This document shows positions 52,627 to 61,098 of a stretch of 64,000 bases of DNA, in pieces. Position 1 is the stretch's first letter, and each line of letters starts with the position of its first letter. Below the pieces are notes generated by a model, which did not search any database, was not told the DNA's origin, and was given only the letters and a program-made list of their open reading frames with translations. The stretch lies in NCBI GenBank assembly GCA_036262035.1, contig DATAJS010000030.1, positions 62,001 through 126,000 on the forward strand. The letters are read 5' to 3'. This DNA comes from Burkholderiales bacterium (GTDB taxonomy: Bacteria > Pseudomonadota > Gammaproteobacteria > Burkholderiales > SG8-41). The position numbers and the translations under genes are program-made.

Positions 52627-53598
52627 ATGCCTGTATACGACACACTGACCCCCGCGCTCATCCTCGACGCGATCGAATCGGCGGGTCATCGCTGCGACGG
52701 CCGCCTCATCGCCCTCAACAGTTACGAGAACCGCGTCTACCAGGTCTGGCTCGACGACGGCTCGATGCTCGTCGCGAAGTTCTACCGTCCCCAGCGCTGG
52801 TCCGACGCCGCGATCCGCGAGGAGCACGCCTATGCGCTCGAGCTCGCCGCGGCCGAGCTGCCGGTCGTCGCACCCCTGATCCGGGGCTCGACGCTCTTCG
52901 AGCACGCGGGTTTCCGCTTCGCGCTGTATCCGCGCCGCGGGGGACGCACGCCGGAGCTCGACGACGACGAGACGCTGCGCTGGCTCGGCCGCTTCATCGC
53001 GCGCATCCACGCGGTCGGCGGCACGCGTGCCTTCGCCCATCGGCCGCGGCTCGACATCGCGACGTTCGGCCGGGCGCCGTCGCGTTACGTGCTCGACAAC
53101 GGCTTCGTTCCCGACGACCTGAAGGTCACCTACGCGAGCGTTGTCGAGGACGTGCTCGAGCGGGTCGAGCGTGCGTACGAGCGCGCCGGTCCGACGCGTG
53201 CGATCAGGCTGCACGGAGACTGCCACGCCGGCAACATCCTGTGGACCGACGACGGACCGCACTTCGTCGACCTCGACGACGCGCGCATGGGGCCGGCGGT
53301 GCAGGACCTTTGGATGTGGCTGTCGGGAAGCCGCGACGAGATGCAGCGCCAGCTCAACGCGGTGATGGAAGGGTACCGGCAGTTCCGCGACTTCGATCCG
53401 GCGGAGCTGTGGCTGATCGAGGCGCTGCGCACGCTGCGCCTCATCCACTACTCGGGCTGGCTCGCGCAGCGCTGGGACGATCCGGCGTTTCCGCGCAGCT
53501 TCCCGTTCTTCAACACCCAGCGCTACTGGCAGGACCAGGTGCTCGCGCTGCGCGAGCAGGCCGCGGCGCTGGACGAGCCGCCGCTGGAGGTTTATTGA
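52627..53598 (+). CDS. srkA: Stress response kinase A (YihE/SrkA)
   Basis: 323 residues of the APH/choline-kinase-like fold. ALNSYENRVYQVWLDDG (ATP loop), a VAKFYRP Lys, the catalytic HGDCHAGNILW (His196, Asp198) and the Mg site FVDLDDARMGPAVQDLWMWL are all as in YihE. It is a Ser/Thr kinase linked to envelope stress and survival. Its stop codon begins a nested repeat locus. Confidence 0.95.
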   Translation: MPVYDTLTPALILDAIESAGHRCDGRLIALNSYENRVYQVWLDDGSMLVAKFYRPQRWSDAAIREEHAYALELAAAELPVVAPLIRGSTLFEHAGFRFALYPRRGGRTPELDDDETLRWLGRFIARIHAVGGTRAFAHRPRLDIATFGRAPSRYVLDNGFVPDDLKVTYASVVEDVLERVERAYERAGPTRAIRLHGDCHAGNILWTDDGPHFVDLDDARMGPAVQDLWMWLSGSRDEMQRQLNAVMEGYRQFRDFDPAELWLIEALRTLRLIHYSGWLAQRWDDPAFPRSFPFFNTQRYWQDQVLALREQAAALDEPPLEVY

Positions 53599-53851
53599 AA
53601 AGCGAATCGACCGCAAAGGACGCAAAGGACGCAAAGGAAAAGCGAATTGAAATAAATCGTCATTCCCGCGCATGCGGGAATCCATTTTCAGCCGCCCACG
53701 GAAAAATGGATTCCCGATGCCTTCCGCTGCCGCGGGTCGCGAATGACGGATTCGTCTTTCCTCTGCGCGCCTCTGCGTCCTCCGCGGTTAATAAAAAAAG
53801 CCGTTGATCTTCCTTTGCGTCCTTTGCGTCCTTGGCGGTTAATACGCTTTT
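53597..53851. repeat. Nested repeat locus: CAAAGGACG arms around an ATTCCCGCG palindrome
   Basis: Left arm (53597-53640) carries CGCAAAGGACGCAAAGGA words; right arm (53811-53851) their reverse complement and ends ACGCTTTT, mirroring AAAAGCG on the left. Inside, an element with CGTCATTC (53658-53665) and GAATGACG (53741-53748) ends contains an ATTCCCGCG/CGCGGGAAT-like hairpin. A second short arm-like block (CTCTGCGTCCTCCGCGG) is at about 53771. It fills the 269-bp gap between srkA and the next gene. Confidence 0.8.
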
Positions 53852-53867
53852 GAGCTCCCTATTCAAA

Positions 53868-54677
53868 ATGGCCATCGGCATCGCCGCCGCCTACCTGCTG
53901 ATCGTCGGCTTCGTCTGGCTGGTGCAGGACCGGCTCATCTACTATCCGGAGATGGGCCGCGAGATCGCGACCACGCCGGCAGCGCGCGGAGTCGCGTATG
54001 ACGACTTCACGATCACCACCGAAGACGGCGAGCGGCTCAGCGTGTGGTGGGTGCCGGCGACGAGCCCGCGCGGCGCGGTGCTGCTGCTCCACGGCAACGC
54101 GGGCAACATCTCGCAGCGCACCGACTACGCGCTGATGTTCCGTGAGCTCGGGTATTCGACATTGCTCGTCGACTATCGCGGCTACGGCAGGAGCACGGGC
54201 AAGCCGAGCGAGGAGGGGACGTATCGCGACGCCGACGCGGCGTGGCGATGGCTCACCCGGACGCGCCACATACCGGAAAACCAAATCGTCGTCTTCGGCG
54301 AATCGCTCGGCGGCGGTGTGGCATCGTGGATCGCGGCGCGCCATCGCCCGCGCGCGCTCGTGCTCGCCTCGACGTTCACGTCCGCGACAGACCTCGGCGC
54401 CGAGGTCTACGGTTTCCTGCCGGTGCGCCTCATCAGCAGGTTCAGGTACGCGACACTCGAGCGCCTGCGCGACGTCACGTCTCCAATACTCATCATGCAC
54501 AGCCCCGACGACGACATCATTCCGTACGCGCACGGGCGCAAGCTCTTCGAGGCGGCGAACGAGCCGAAGGCTTTCGTCGATCTCGCCGGCGGCCACAACT
54601 CGGGCTTCGTCTTCACGCGACCGGAGTGGGTGAAGGCGCTGGGCGATTTCCTGCGGAAGTTCGAGGGTCAGTCGTAG
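53868..54677 (+). CDS. Alpha/beta hydrolase with N-terminal membrane anchor (BEM46/ABHD13-like)
   Basis: 269 residues from the ATG at 53868; earlier TTG codons lie in or near the repeat arm. An N-terminal helix (MAIGIAAAYLLIVGFVWLVQDRLIYYPEM) is followed by GAVLLLHGNAGNIS (oxyanion), VFGESLGGGVASW (Ser), MHSPDDDIIPYAHG (Asp) and AGGHNSGF (His). Such hydrolases face the periplasm; substrates are unknown. The end overlaps the convergent TPP enzyme by 10 bp. Confidence 0.9.
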   Translation: MAIGIAAAYLLIVGFVWLVQDRLIYYPEMGREIATTPAARGVAYDDFTITTEDGERLSVWWVPATSPRGAVLLLHGNAGNISQRTDYALMFRELGYSTLLVDYRGYGRSTGKPSEEGTYRDADAAWRWLTRTRHIPENQIVVFGESLGGGVASWIAARHRPRALVLASTFTSATDLGAEVYGFLPVRLISRFRYATLERLRDVTSPILIMHSPDDDIIPYAHGRKLFEAANEPKAFVDLAGGHNSGFVFTRPEWVKALGDFLRKFEGQS

Positions 54678-56263
54678 ACGGTCTGCGAGTAGTGCGCGGC
54701 ATCGACGCGCGCTTCGATCACGCGGGGGCCGTCCGCCGCGAGCGCCGCGGTCAGCTCGCGCTCCAGCGCCTCGGCGCTTTCCACACCGGCGGCAGGGACG
54801 CCGAAGTAATGCGCCGGGGGATTCCGCGATTCGCGGTCGAGTGACGTTCCGTAGAGGTCGAGCGCCCGCCGTTCCTGCTTGACCTTGATCAGGCTCAGCC
54901 AGCCGTCGTCGAGCACGACGAAAGGAATCGCCAATCGTTCGCGCTGCGCGACCGCGACCTCGCCGCACGTCATCTGGAAGCAGCCGTCGCCGACGATGCA
55001 CACCACCGGCAGGTCCGGGCGCGCGAGCTTCGCGGCGATCGCGGCCGGCAGGCCGAAGCCCATCGACGACCAGCCGTTGGTGATGAGGAAGGTACGCGGC
55101 GAGTGCGCGGTCCACTGGCTCGCGATCTGGTGCGTGTGCGCCCCGACGTCGAAAGCGAGCACGCCGTCGCGCGGCAGCACGCGGCGCACGACGTCGATCG
55201 CGTGATGCGGGCAGAAGCTCGCCGACGCCGGGCGCAGCGCGGCCTGGAACGCCACGCGATGCGCGGAGACCTCCTGATCGGTCCAGGCGTGGCGCGCCGG
55301 CGCCAGCGCTGCCAGCGCGCGCACCGACGCGTCGAGCGGCGCGACGACCTCGGCCTCCAGCCGGACCGATGCGTCGACATCGGCGCGCTCGATGTCGACG
55401 TGCAGCACCGGGACGTTGCCGACCCACGCTTCGTATTCGACTTCGATCGTGTCGTAGCCGAGGCCGATCACGAGGTCCGCGCGCTCGCGCACGAACCGCC
55501 GTTGGACCTGGCGCGCCGCGCGCTCGATGCAGCCGATCGACAAGGGATGGTCTTCGTCGATCAGGCCTTTGGCCATCGTCGTCGTGGCGTACGGAATGCG
55601 GTGGCGCTCGACGAAGGCGCGCAGCAGCGCGGGATCGCGCATGCGCATCGCGCTCGCGCCGATCACCGCGAACGGCCGCTGCGCACGGCGCAGCAGCGCC
55701 GCGGCGGCCCGGAGATCGACCGCGTCGGCTGCGGGCGCAGGCGCGATGTCGTCGGGCAGTTGCTCGGTCGCGGCGGCGAGCGCGACGTCCTCCGGCAGGT
55801 CGAGATGCACCGGCCCGTGCGGCTCGCTCCTCGCCATGCGCAGCGCTTCGCTCACCGTCTCGACGATGCTGCCCGCACGCAGCCGGAAGCTCGCCTTCAC
55901 GATCGGCTTGAACAGCGCGGCATGGTCGATCCACATCTGGATGCGCCGGCCGAGCTGCGCCTGGTTGAGGTTGCAGGTGATCGCGATCAGCGGCGTGCGG
56001 TCGAGATAGGCGCAGCCGACGCCGGTGGTGAGATTGGTCGCGCCCGGGCCGAGCGTCGCGATGCACAGACCGGGCGTGCCGCTCACGCGCGCAGTGACAT
56101 CCGCCGCGAAAGCCGCGGAGCCTTCGTGCGCGGTCAGCACGAAATCGATGCCGCCGACGCGCATCGCTTCGATCAGCGGTAGCACGTTGCCGCTGGGCAC
56201 TCCGAAGCCTCGCCTGATCCCGGCGCGCGTCAGGAGCGCTACCAGGAGATCGGCGTTGTTCAC
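54668..56263 (-). CDS. Acetolactate-synthase-like TPP-dependent enzyme
   Basis: 531 residues from a GTG at 56263; the open frame continues upstream but only as the antisense-shifted neighbour. Catalytic Glu in VLTAHEGSAAFAAD, middle Rossmann-like domain, and TPP/Mg motif VGDGCFQMTCGEVAVAQRERLAIPFVVLDDGWLSL. The usual Asn-Asn after the GDG is Asp-Asp. FAD-binding cannot be judged. It forms a 4-bp overlap (GTGA) with an LhgO-like oxidase upstream, suggesting a joint route for a 2-hydroxy or 2-oxo acid. Decarboxylase or carboligase is not decided. Confidence 0.87.
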   Translation of the reverse strand: MNNADLLVALLTRAGIRRGFGVPSGNVLPLIEAMRVGGIDFVLTAHEGSAAFAADVTARVSGTPGLCIATLGPGATNLTTGVGCAYLDRTPLIAITCNLNQAQLGRRIQMWIDHAALFKPIVKASFRLRAGSIVETVSEALRMARSEPHGPVHLDLPEDVALAAATEQLPDDIAPAPAADAVDLRAAAALLRRAQRPFAVIGASAMRMRDPALLRAFVERHRIPYATTTMAKGLIDEDHPLSIGCIERAARQVQRRFVRERADLVIGLGYDTIEVEYEAWVGNVPVLHVDIERADVDASVRLEAEVVAPLDASVRALAALAPARHAWTDQEVSAHRVAFQAALRPASASFCPHHAIDVVRRVLPRDGVLAFDVGAHTHQIASQWTAHSPRTFLITNGWSSMGFGLPAAIAAKLARPDLPVVCIVGDGCFQMTCGEVAVAQRERLAIPFVVLDDGWLSLIKVKQERRALDLYGTSLDRESRNPPAHYFGVPAAGVESAEALERELTAALAADGPRVIEARVDAAHYSQTVYD

Positions 56264-57375
56264 GGCGCGCTGAGCAGCCCTTCGACGTAGTCGCCGATGG
56301 CGAGCGACGAGGTGAGCCCCGGCGATTCGATGCCGTACAGGTTCACGAGTCCTTCGATGCCGTGATCGCGCGGACCCTGGATGACGAAATCGGGCGCGGG
56401 CTCTTTGGGACCGTGGATCTTGGGACGGATCCCGGTGTAGCCCGGTTGCAGCGCGCCGTCCTTGAGGCCGGGGTAGTAGCGCCGGATCGCCGTATAGAAC
56501 GCCGCTTCGTGCCGGGGCGAATCGTCGAATTTGTAATCGATGCGGTCTATCCACGCGAAATCGGGACCGAACTTCACCTGGCCGCCGAGATCGATGGTCA
56601 CGTGCACCCCGAGCCAGTCCTGGCGCGCGACCGGATAGATGAGGCGGCTGAACGGCGCCGCGCCCGAGAGGGTGTAGTAGTGGCCGATCGCGTAATAGGT
56701 CGGCGGGATCGAGGCTTCGGGTATGCCCTTGATGCTGCGCGCGACCGCCTGCGCGTTGAATCCCGCGCAGTTGACGACGGTATTGCACAGGAGCGACATC
56801 GGCTCGGCGCCGCCGACTTCGAGCAGGATGCCGTCGCCCGTGACCTGTCCCGACACGACCGGGCTCGCGAGCGCGATCATGCCGCCGTGCGCTTCGAGGT
56901 CGCCCTGGTAGGCGAGCATGAGCCCGTGCGCGTCGATGATGCCGGTCGACGGCGACAGAAAGCCCGCGACGCATTTCACTGCGGGCTCCATCTCGGCCAG
57001 CTCGTCCTGCGTGAGCATGCGCAGGTCGTCGCAGCCGTTGATCTCGGCCTGCTTGCGATACTTGTCGAGGCCCGGCAGCTCGGTCTCGTCGCACGCGACG
57101 ATCACCTTGCCGATGCGCTTGTGATTGACCGCGTGCTCGGCGCAGTACTCGTACAGCCGGTTGCGGCCCGCGAAGCACAGCTTCGCCTTGAGCGAGCCGG
57201 TGGAATAGTAGATGCCCGCGTGCATCACTTCGGAGTTGCGCGAGCTCGTGTGGGTTCCGAAATGCTCTTCGGCTTCGAGCACGACGACTTCGCGTCCGCT
57301 CATGGCCAGCTTGCGTGCGACCGCGAGGCCTACCACGCCGCCGCCGATCACGGCGCAATCGATTCTTTCCGCCAT
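56260..57375 (-). CDS. FAD-dependent oxidoreductase, L-2-hydroxyglutarate dehydrogenase (LhgO)-like
   Basis: 371 residues from the ATG at 57375. N-terminal FAD site DCAVIGGGVVGLAVARKLA, then SSRNSEVMHAGIYYSTGSLKAKLCFAGR, a strong LhgO/L2HGDH signature, and C-terminal GLVNLYGIESPGLTSSLAIGDYV. It would oxidise L-2-hydroxyglutarate (or a relative) to the 2-oxo acid and pass electrons to FAD and quinone. It is coupled to the TPP enzyme, which could act on the product. Confidence 0.93.
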   Translation of the reverse strand: MAERIDCAVIGGGVVGLAVARKLAMSGREVVVLEAEEHFGTHTSSRNSEVMHAGIYYSTGSLKAKLCFAGRNRLYEYCAEHAVNHKRIGKVIVACDETELPGLDKYRKQAEINGCDDLRMLTQDELAEMEPAVKCVAGFLSPSTGIIDAHGLMLAYQGDLEAHGGMIALASPVVSGQVTGDGILLEVGGAEPMSLLCNTVVNCAGFNAQAVARSIKGIPEASIPPTYYAIGHYYTLSGAAPFSRLIYPVARQDWLGVHVTIDLGGQVKFGPDFAWIDRIDYKFDDSPRHEAAFYTAIRRYYPGLKDGALQPGYTGIRPKIHGPKEPAPDFVIQGPRDHGIEGLVNLYGIESPGLTSSLAIGDYVEGLLSAP

Positions 57376-57426
57376 CAAACCGCCCGTACTTCGCTATGCT
57401 CGAAGAAAAGGGCGCCATTCTAGCTT

Positions 57427-58200
57427 ATGCAGTGGGACGCGAGATTCTTCGAGCGCTCGGCGATGTTCGAGCCGTTCGCGCGGTGCGCCGGCCGCCTCGG
57501 CGGCTCCACCGACTGGCCGCGCCGCAGCGCGCTCGACGCGCTGCTGGCCGAGCACCGCGTGCGCAACGCCCGCGGCGATGCGCTGAGAGCGGTCGGGCCG
57601 GGCGTGGGCGGCGCCGCTGCGTATGAAGGCCGCGTCTTCGAGCGCAGGGAGCTCGCGGTGCGCGAGGGCGAGTGGCACGACCTCATGAACGTGCTGGTGT
57701 GGTGCGTTTTTCCGGCGACCAAGGCTGCGCTGAACGCGCGGCACGCCGAGTCCGCCGCAGCCGAGGCGGGCGGCAGGCGCGGCCGCGCCCGCGATGCGCT
57801 CACGCTGTTCGACGAGAGCGGCGCGATCGTCGTCTCCAGCGACGCCGATCTCCTCGACGAGCTGCGCGCGTTTCGCTGGAGAGAGCTGTTCGTCGGGAAG
57901 CGCGCCCGCGTGCGCACGGCGCTGCGCGTCTATCTCTTCGGCCATGGACTGCTGGAGAAAGCACTGGCCCCGTACGTCGGCATGACCGCGCAGGCGATCA
58001 CGCTCGCGGTCGATCGCGAGGTGATCGAAAACCGCGCACTCGTCGATCGAGCGACCGCGAAGTACGTCGCGGACGTGCTGACAACGCCGCGCGATCTCGC
58101 GCCGCTGCCGGTGTTAGGCGTTCCGGGCTGGTGGAAAGCGAACGAAGAAGAGGCGTTCTACGACGATACCGCTTACTTCAGGCCCGGCCGCAGGCGATAA
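57427..58200 (+). CDS. DUF3025 protein
   Basis: 257 residues. WHDLMNVLVWCVFPATKAALNARH is the diagnostic DUF3025 motif, followed by RDALTLFDESGAIVVSSD and ELFVGKRARVRTALRVYLFGHGLLEKAL. Function unknown for the family. Divergent from the oxidase (51-bp gap). Its stop codon lies in a GTAGCGCC element shared with the convergent cyclase. Confidence 0.88.
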   Translation: MQWDARFFERSAMFEPFARCAGRLGGSTDWPRRSALDALLAEHRVRNARGDALRAVGPGVGGAAAYEGRVFERRELAVREGEWHDLMNVLVWCVFPATKAALNARHAESAAAEAGGRRGRARDALTLFDESGAIVVSSDADLLDELRAFRWRELFVGKRARVRTALRVYLFGHGLLEKALAPYVGMTAQAITLAVDREVIENRALVDRATAKYVADVLTTPRDLAPLPVLGVPGWWKANEEEAFYDDTAYFRPGRRR

Positions 58201-58286
58201 CGCGTAGCGCCGGCAGGCGCATAAGCGCGCCGTTGCGCGGGGAGGTGCGGCCCAGGCCGCACCGACCAGCGGCGTAGATCTTTATC
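58196..58286. repeat. GTAGCGCC element between convergent genes, provides both stops
   Basis: About 90 bp with GATAA/TTATC ends, GTAGCGCCGGCAGGCGCAT, then a GGTGCGGC/GCCGCACC hairpin and GTAGATCT. It contains the TAA stop of the DUF3025 gene (58198-58200) and of the cyclase gene (58282-58284). By eye it has only about seven mismatches over 78 bp to the copy at 61008. It probably acts as a two-way terminator. Confidence 0.85.
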
Positions 58287-59358
58287 CGGCGGCGGCGCGG
58301 TACGCGCGTCCCGGTGCGACCGTCACGCGGTTCTTGCCGGAGGTCTTGCTGGTGTACATCGCCTGGTCGGCGCGTTCCATCACGCTTTCGAGATCCGCCC
58401 CGTGCTCGGGATACGACGCGAGCCCGACGCTGACCGTGCTGCTCACCGGCTTGTCGCGCGTGGCGAGCACGCCCGCTTCGACGCGCTGGCGTATGCGCTG
58501 CGCCACCTTTTCCGCGCCCACCGACGTGGTCTCCGGCAGGAGCAAAACGAACTCGTCGCCGCCGTAGCGCGCCACGATGTCGGTCTCGCGCAATTGCGCC
58601 TGCACGCATTGCACGAGCATCTGCAGTAAACGGTTGCCGGCGGGATGACCGTACTGATCGTTGACCGCCTTCAGGCTGTCCGAGTCGATCATCACGACGG
58701 TGTAGGGATGGTTGTAGCGCGCCGACTGGCGGGAGATGCGCTCGGCGATCGCGCTGAACGCGCGCATGTTGAGCACCCCGGTGAGCTCGTCGGTCTCCGA
58801 CAACGCCTTGATGTGGACGAGCGCGCGGCGGATGTCCGAGGAGAGCATCGTGGTGATGTACGCGACGAGCAGCATCGGCGCGAGCTGCGCGGCGAGCCCG
58901 GCGATGTATACCGCGATCGGCTGCGTCGATTCGATCGGCGGCGCGAGCCAGAGATAGCACGCCGCGATGAGCGCCATTTGCAGGAGCGTGGCGACCTTGC
59001 CGAGCGTGAGCGCGGTGGTGATCACGACGAGGAGGTACAGGTTGACCAGCGGGCTTTCGAGCCGGCCGGTATGCGTGAGCACGTACGTGATGAACCCGAG
59101 CATCACCCACGTCTCGATCGCGATCTTCCAGTTCGATTCGTTGCGGTAGAAATTCAGGTAGTGGAAGGACAGCACGAAACCGCCGAACACGAGCGTGCCG
59201 AGCGCGAGCGCGGAGGAGGCTTCAGGTCCGGGGGAGAATACGACCTGGTACAGCAGGACCAGGATCACCGTCAGCCATTCGATCTCGGCGACGGTGCGGG
59301 AGAATCCGCGCAGCTCTTCGGCCGACAGCGTCGGATCGAATATGAGGCTGTTCTTCAT
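58282..59358 (-). CDS. Membrane-anchored diguanylate cyclase (GGDEF)
   Basis: 358 residues: about six N-terminal helices (about 25-180), then a GGDEF domain (LSETDELTGVLNMRAF...). The active site RYGGDEFVLLLPET is intact (near 264), and an inhibitory RxxD site (RETD) lies five residues before it. It makes cyclic di-GMP, likely with product feedback. The sensory part is purely membrane-embedded. Signal unknown. Confidence 0.94.
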   Translation of the reverse strand: MKNSLIFDPTLSAEELRGFSRTVAEIEWLTVILVLLYQVVFSPGPEASSALALGTLVFGGFVLSFHYLNFYRNESNWKIAIETWVMLGFITYVLTHTGRLESPLVNLYLLVVITTALTLGKVATLLQMALIAACYLWLAPPIESTQPIAVYIAGLAAQLAPMLLVAYITTMLSSDIRRALVHIKALSETDELTGVLNMRAFSAIAERISRQSARYNHPYTVVMIDSDSLKAVNDQYGHPAGNRLLQMLVQCVQAQLRETDIVARYGGDEFVLLLPETTSVGAEKVAQRIRQRVEAGVLATRDKPVSSTVSVGLASYPEHGADLESVMERADQAMYTSKTSGKNRVTVAPGRAYRAAAG

Positions 59359-59520
59359 GGGGCGGATGAACTAAAACCGTTCAGATTGAACGCGTTGCGC
59401 TTCATATTTACCATCCCTCGCGAGGCATGGTAATGGAAATTCTGACAATTTGAAAACAAGTTCCATCGAACGGGGGGCAATTGTGGGGGATTGCACCGCT
59501 ACAGTGCGTATCGGGCGCCG

Positions 59521-59970
59521 ATGATAGGACTCCTTCAACGAGCCAGCCATGCGGAAGTCGTCGTCCACGGCGCCTGCATCGGCGAGATCGGCCAAGGTCT
59601 CCTGGTACTGGTCGGGGTAGAGCGGGGAGACGAGGAGCGCGAAGCGGACCGGCTGCTCGAACGTCTTCTTTCCTACCGCGTGTTCGCCGACAGCGACGGG
59701 AAGATGAACCTCTCCTTGCGCGATGTCGAGGGCGGATTGCTGCTCGTGCCTCAATTTACGCTGGCCGCGGATACCCGGAAAGGCACCCGGCCGGGTTTCT
59801 CGACGGCGGCGGCGCCCGAAGACGGCGCGCGCCTCTTCGATTATCTTGTCCGGCGGGCGCGCGAGTCGCACCCGGACGTGGCGACCGGGCGCTTCGGCGC
59901 CGACATGCAAGTGAGCCTCACCAACGACGGGCCGGTGACGTTCTGGCTGCACGTGAAACCCAGTGTTTAG
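59521..59970 (+). CDS. dtd: D-aminoacyl-tRNA deacylase Dtd
   Basis: 149 residues from the ATG at 59521 ([15 protein letters not shown]). [20 protein letters not shown] and the C-terminal NDGPVTFWL match the two Dtd motifs; the first has Pro where Ser (SQFTL) is usual. It hydrolyses D-aminoacyl-tRNAs as a dimer. Divergent from the cyclase with a 162-bp gap that shows no strong signal; a 158-bp gap follows to htpX. Confidence 0.95.
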   Translation: MIGLLQRASHAEVVVHGACIGEIGQGLLVLVGVERGDEEREADRLLERLLSYRVFADSDGKMNLSLRDVEGGLLLVPQFTLAADTRKGTRPGFSTAAAPEDGARLFDYLVRRARESHPDVATGRFGADMQVSLTNDGPVTFWLHVKPSV

Positions 59971-60083
59971 TGTTTAGTTTTAAGTGTTTAGTCGTCGGGT
60001 CATTCCGAAATGCAATCGAGGGAGGGCGTCGGGGGCGTCATACTTGCGCCGGCTTGAACTGTAGGGCCGCCGCCTCAATCTAA

Positions 60084-60105
60084 GCGTAGCGCCATCCAGG
60101 CGCGA
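60084..60105. repeat. Partial GTAGCGCC element before htpX
   Basis: AAGCGTAGCGCCATCCAGGC and a few more bases match the left end of the GTAGCGCC elements; the rest is missing. It is 22 bp upstream of the htpX ATG. Confidence 0.45.
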
Positions 60106-60127
60106 TTTCCTACGAGGAAAACAACGC

Positions 60128-61012
60128 ATGAAACGCATCTTCCTGTTCCTGGTGACGAACATCGCGGTATTGCTGGTCCTCAGCATCACGCTGCGACTGC
60201 TCGGCGTCGACCGCATCCTCGACGCCCAGGGCACGGGTCTGAACTACAACGCGCTGCTCGTCATGGCCGGCGTGATCGGCTTCGGCGGTTCCTTCATCTC
60301 GCTGCTCATGTCCAAGTGGACGGCGAAGATGGGTACCGGCGCGCACGTGATCGAGACGCCGTCCAATTCCACCGAACAATGGCTGGTGAGCACCGTGCAG
60401 CGTCAGGCGGCGCAGGCCGGCATCGGCATGCCCGAGGTCGCCATCTACGACGCGCCCGAGATCAACGCTTTCGCGACCGGCTGGAACAAGAACGCCTCGC
60501 TCGTCGCGGTGAGCACGGGCCTGCTCAACAACATGAGCCAGGACGAGGCCGAGGCGGTGCTCGCGCACGAGGTGAGCCATATCGCGAACGGCGACATGGT
60601 GACGCTGGCGCTCGTGCAGGGCGTGGTGAACACGTTCGTCATCTTCCTGTCGCGCGTGATCGGCTACGTCGTCGATCGCGTGGTGTTCAAGGTCGAGCGC
60701 GGCCACGGCCCCGCGTTCTTCATCACGTCCATCGTCGCGCAACTCGTGCTGGGCGTGCTCGCGAGCATGATCGTGATGTGGTTCAGCCGTTGGCGCGAGT
60801 TCCGCGCCGACGCGGGAAGCGCGCGTCTCGAGGGCCGCAACAAGATGATCGCGGCGCTCCAGCGGCTCCAGCTCAACCACGATCAGCCGGCGCAGTTGCC
60901 GGACCAGGTCAAGGCGTTCGGAATATCCGACAGCACGGGCTACGGCCTGAAGCGTCTCTTCATGTCGCACCCGCCGCTCGAAGAGCGCATCGCGGCATTG
61001 CAAAACGCATAA
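60128..61012 (+). CDS. htpX: Membrane zinc metalloprotease HtpX
   Basis: 294 residues, four helices (1-21, about 36-60, about 160-180, about 195-215). The zinc motif HEVSH (147-151) and the late Glu ([10 protein letters not shown]) are intact, and [32 protein letters not shown] is typical. It degrades damaged membrane proteins. A GAGGA site precedes the ATG. Its stop codon lies in the 61008 element. Confidence 0.96.
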   Translation: MKRIFLFLVTNIAVLLVLSITLRLLGVDRILDAQGTGLNYNALLVMAGVIGFGGSFISLLMSKWTAKMGTGAHVIETPSNSTEQWLVSTVQRQAAQAGIGMPEVAIYDAPEINAFATGWNKNASLVAVSTGLLNNMSQDEAEAVLAHEVSHIANGDMVTLALVQGVVNTFVIFLSRVIGYVVDRVVFKVERGHGPAFFITSIVAQLVLGVLASMIVMWFSRWREFRADAGSARLEGRNKMIAALQRLQLNHDQPAQLPDQVKAFGISDSTGYGLKRLFMSHPPLEERIAALQNA

Positions 61013-61098
61013 CAGGTAGCGCCGGCAGGCGCATCAGCGCGCCTTTGCGCGGGGAGGTGCGGCTTCAGCCGCACCGACCAGCGCTGTAGATCTGTCAG
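61008..61098. repeat. GTAGCGCC element between convergent genes, provides both stops
   Basis: Second near-identical copy of the 58196 element: GGTAGCGCCGGCAGGCGCAT, GGTGCGGC/GCCGCACC hairpin and GTAGATCT. It includes the htpX stop (61010-61012) and the stop of the AsmA-like gene (61095-61097). Confidence 0.85.

Noticed and set aside
56264-57418. N-terminal extension of the TPP enzyme to 916 residues
   Set aside because: The extra 385 residues are the LhgO-like gene read in another frame; the TPP enzyme begins normally at the GTG at 56263 (NNADLLVALLTRAG).
59371-59952. 193-residue minus-strand frame opposite dtd
   Set aside because: It is antisense to dtd, whose two motifs are clear.
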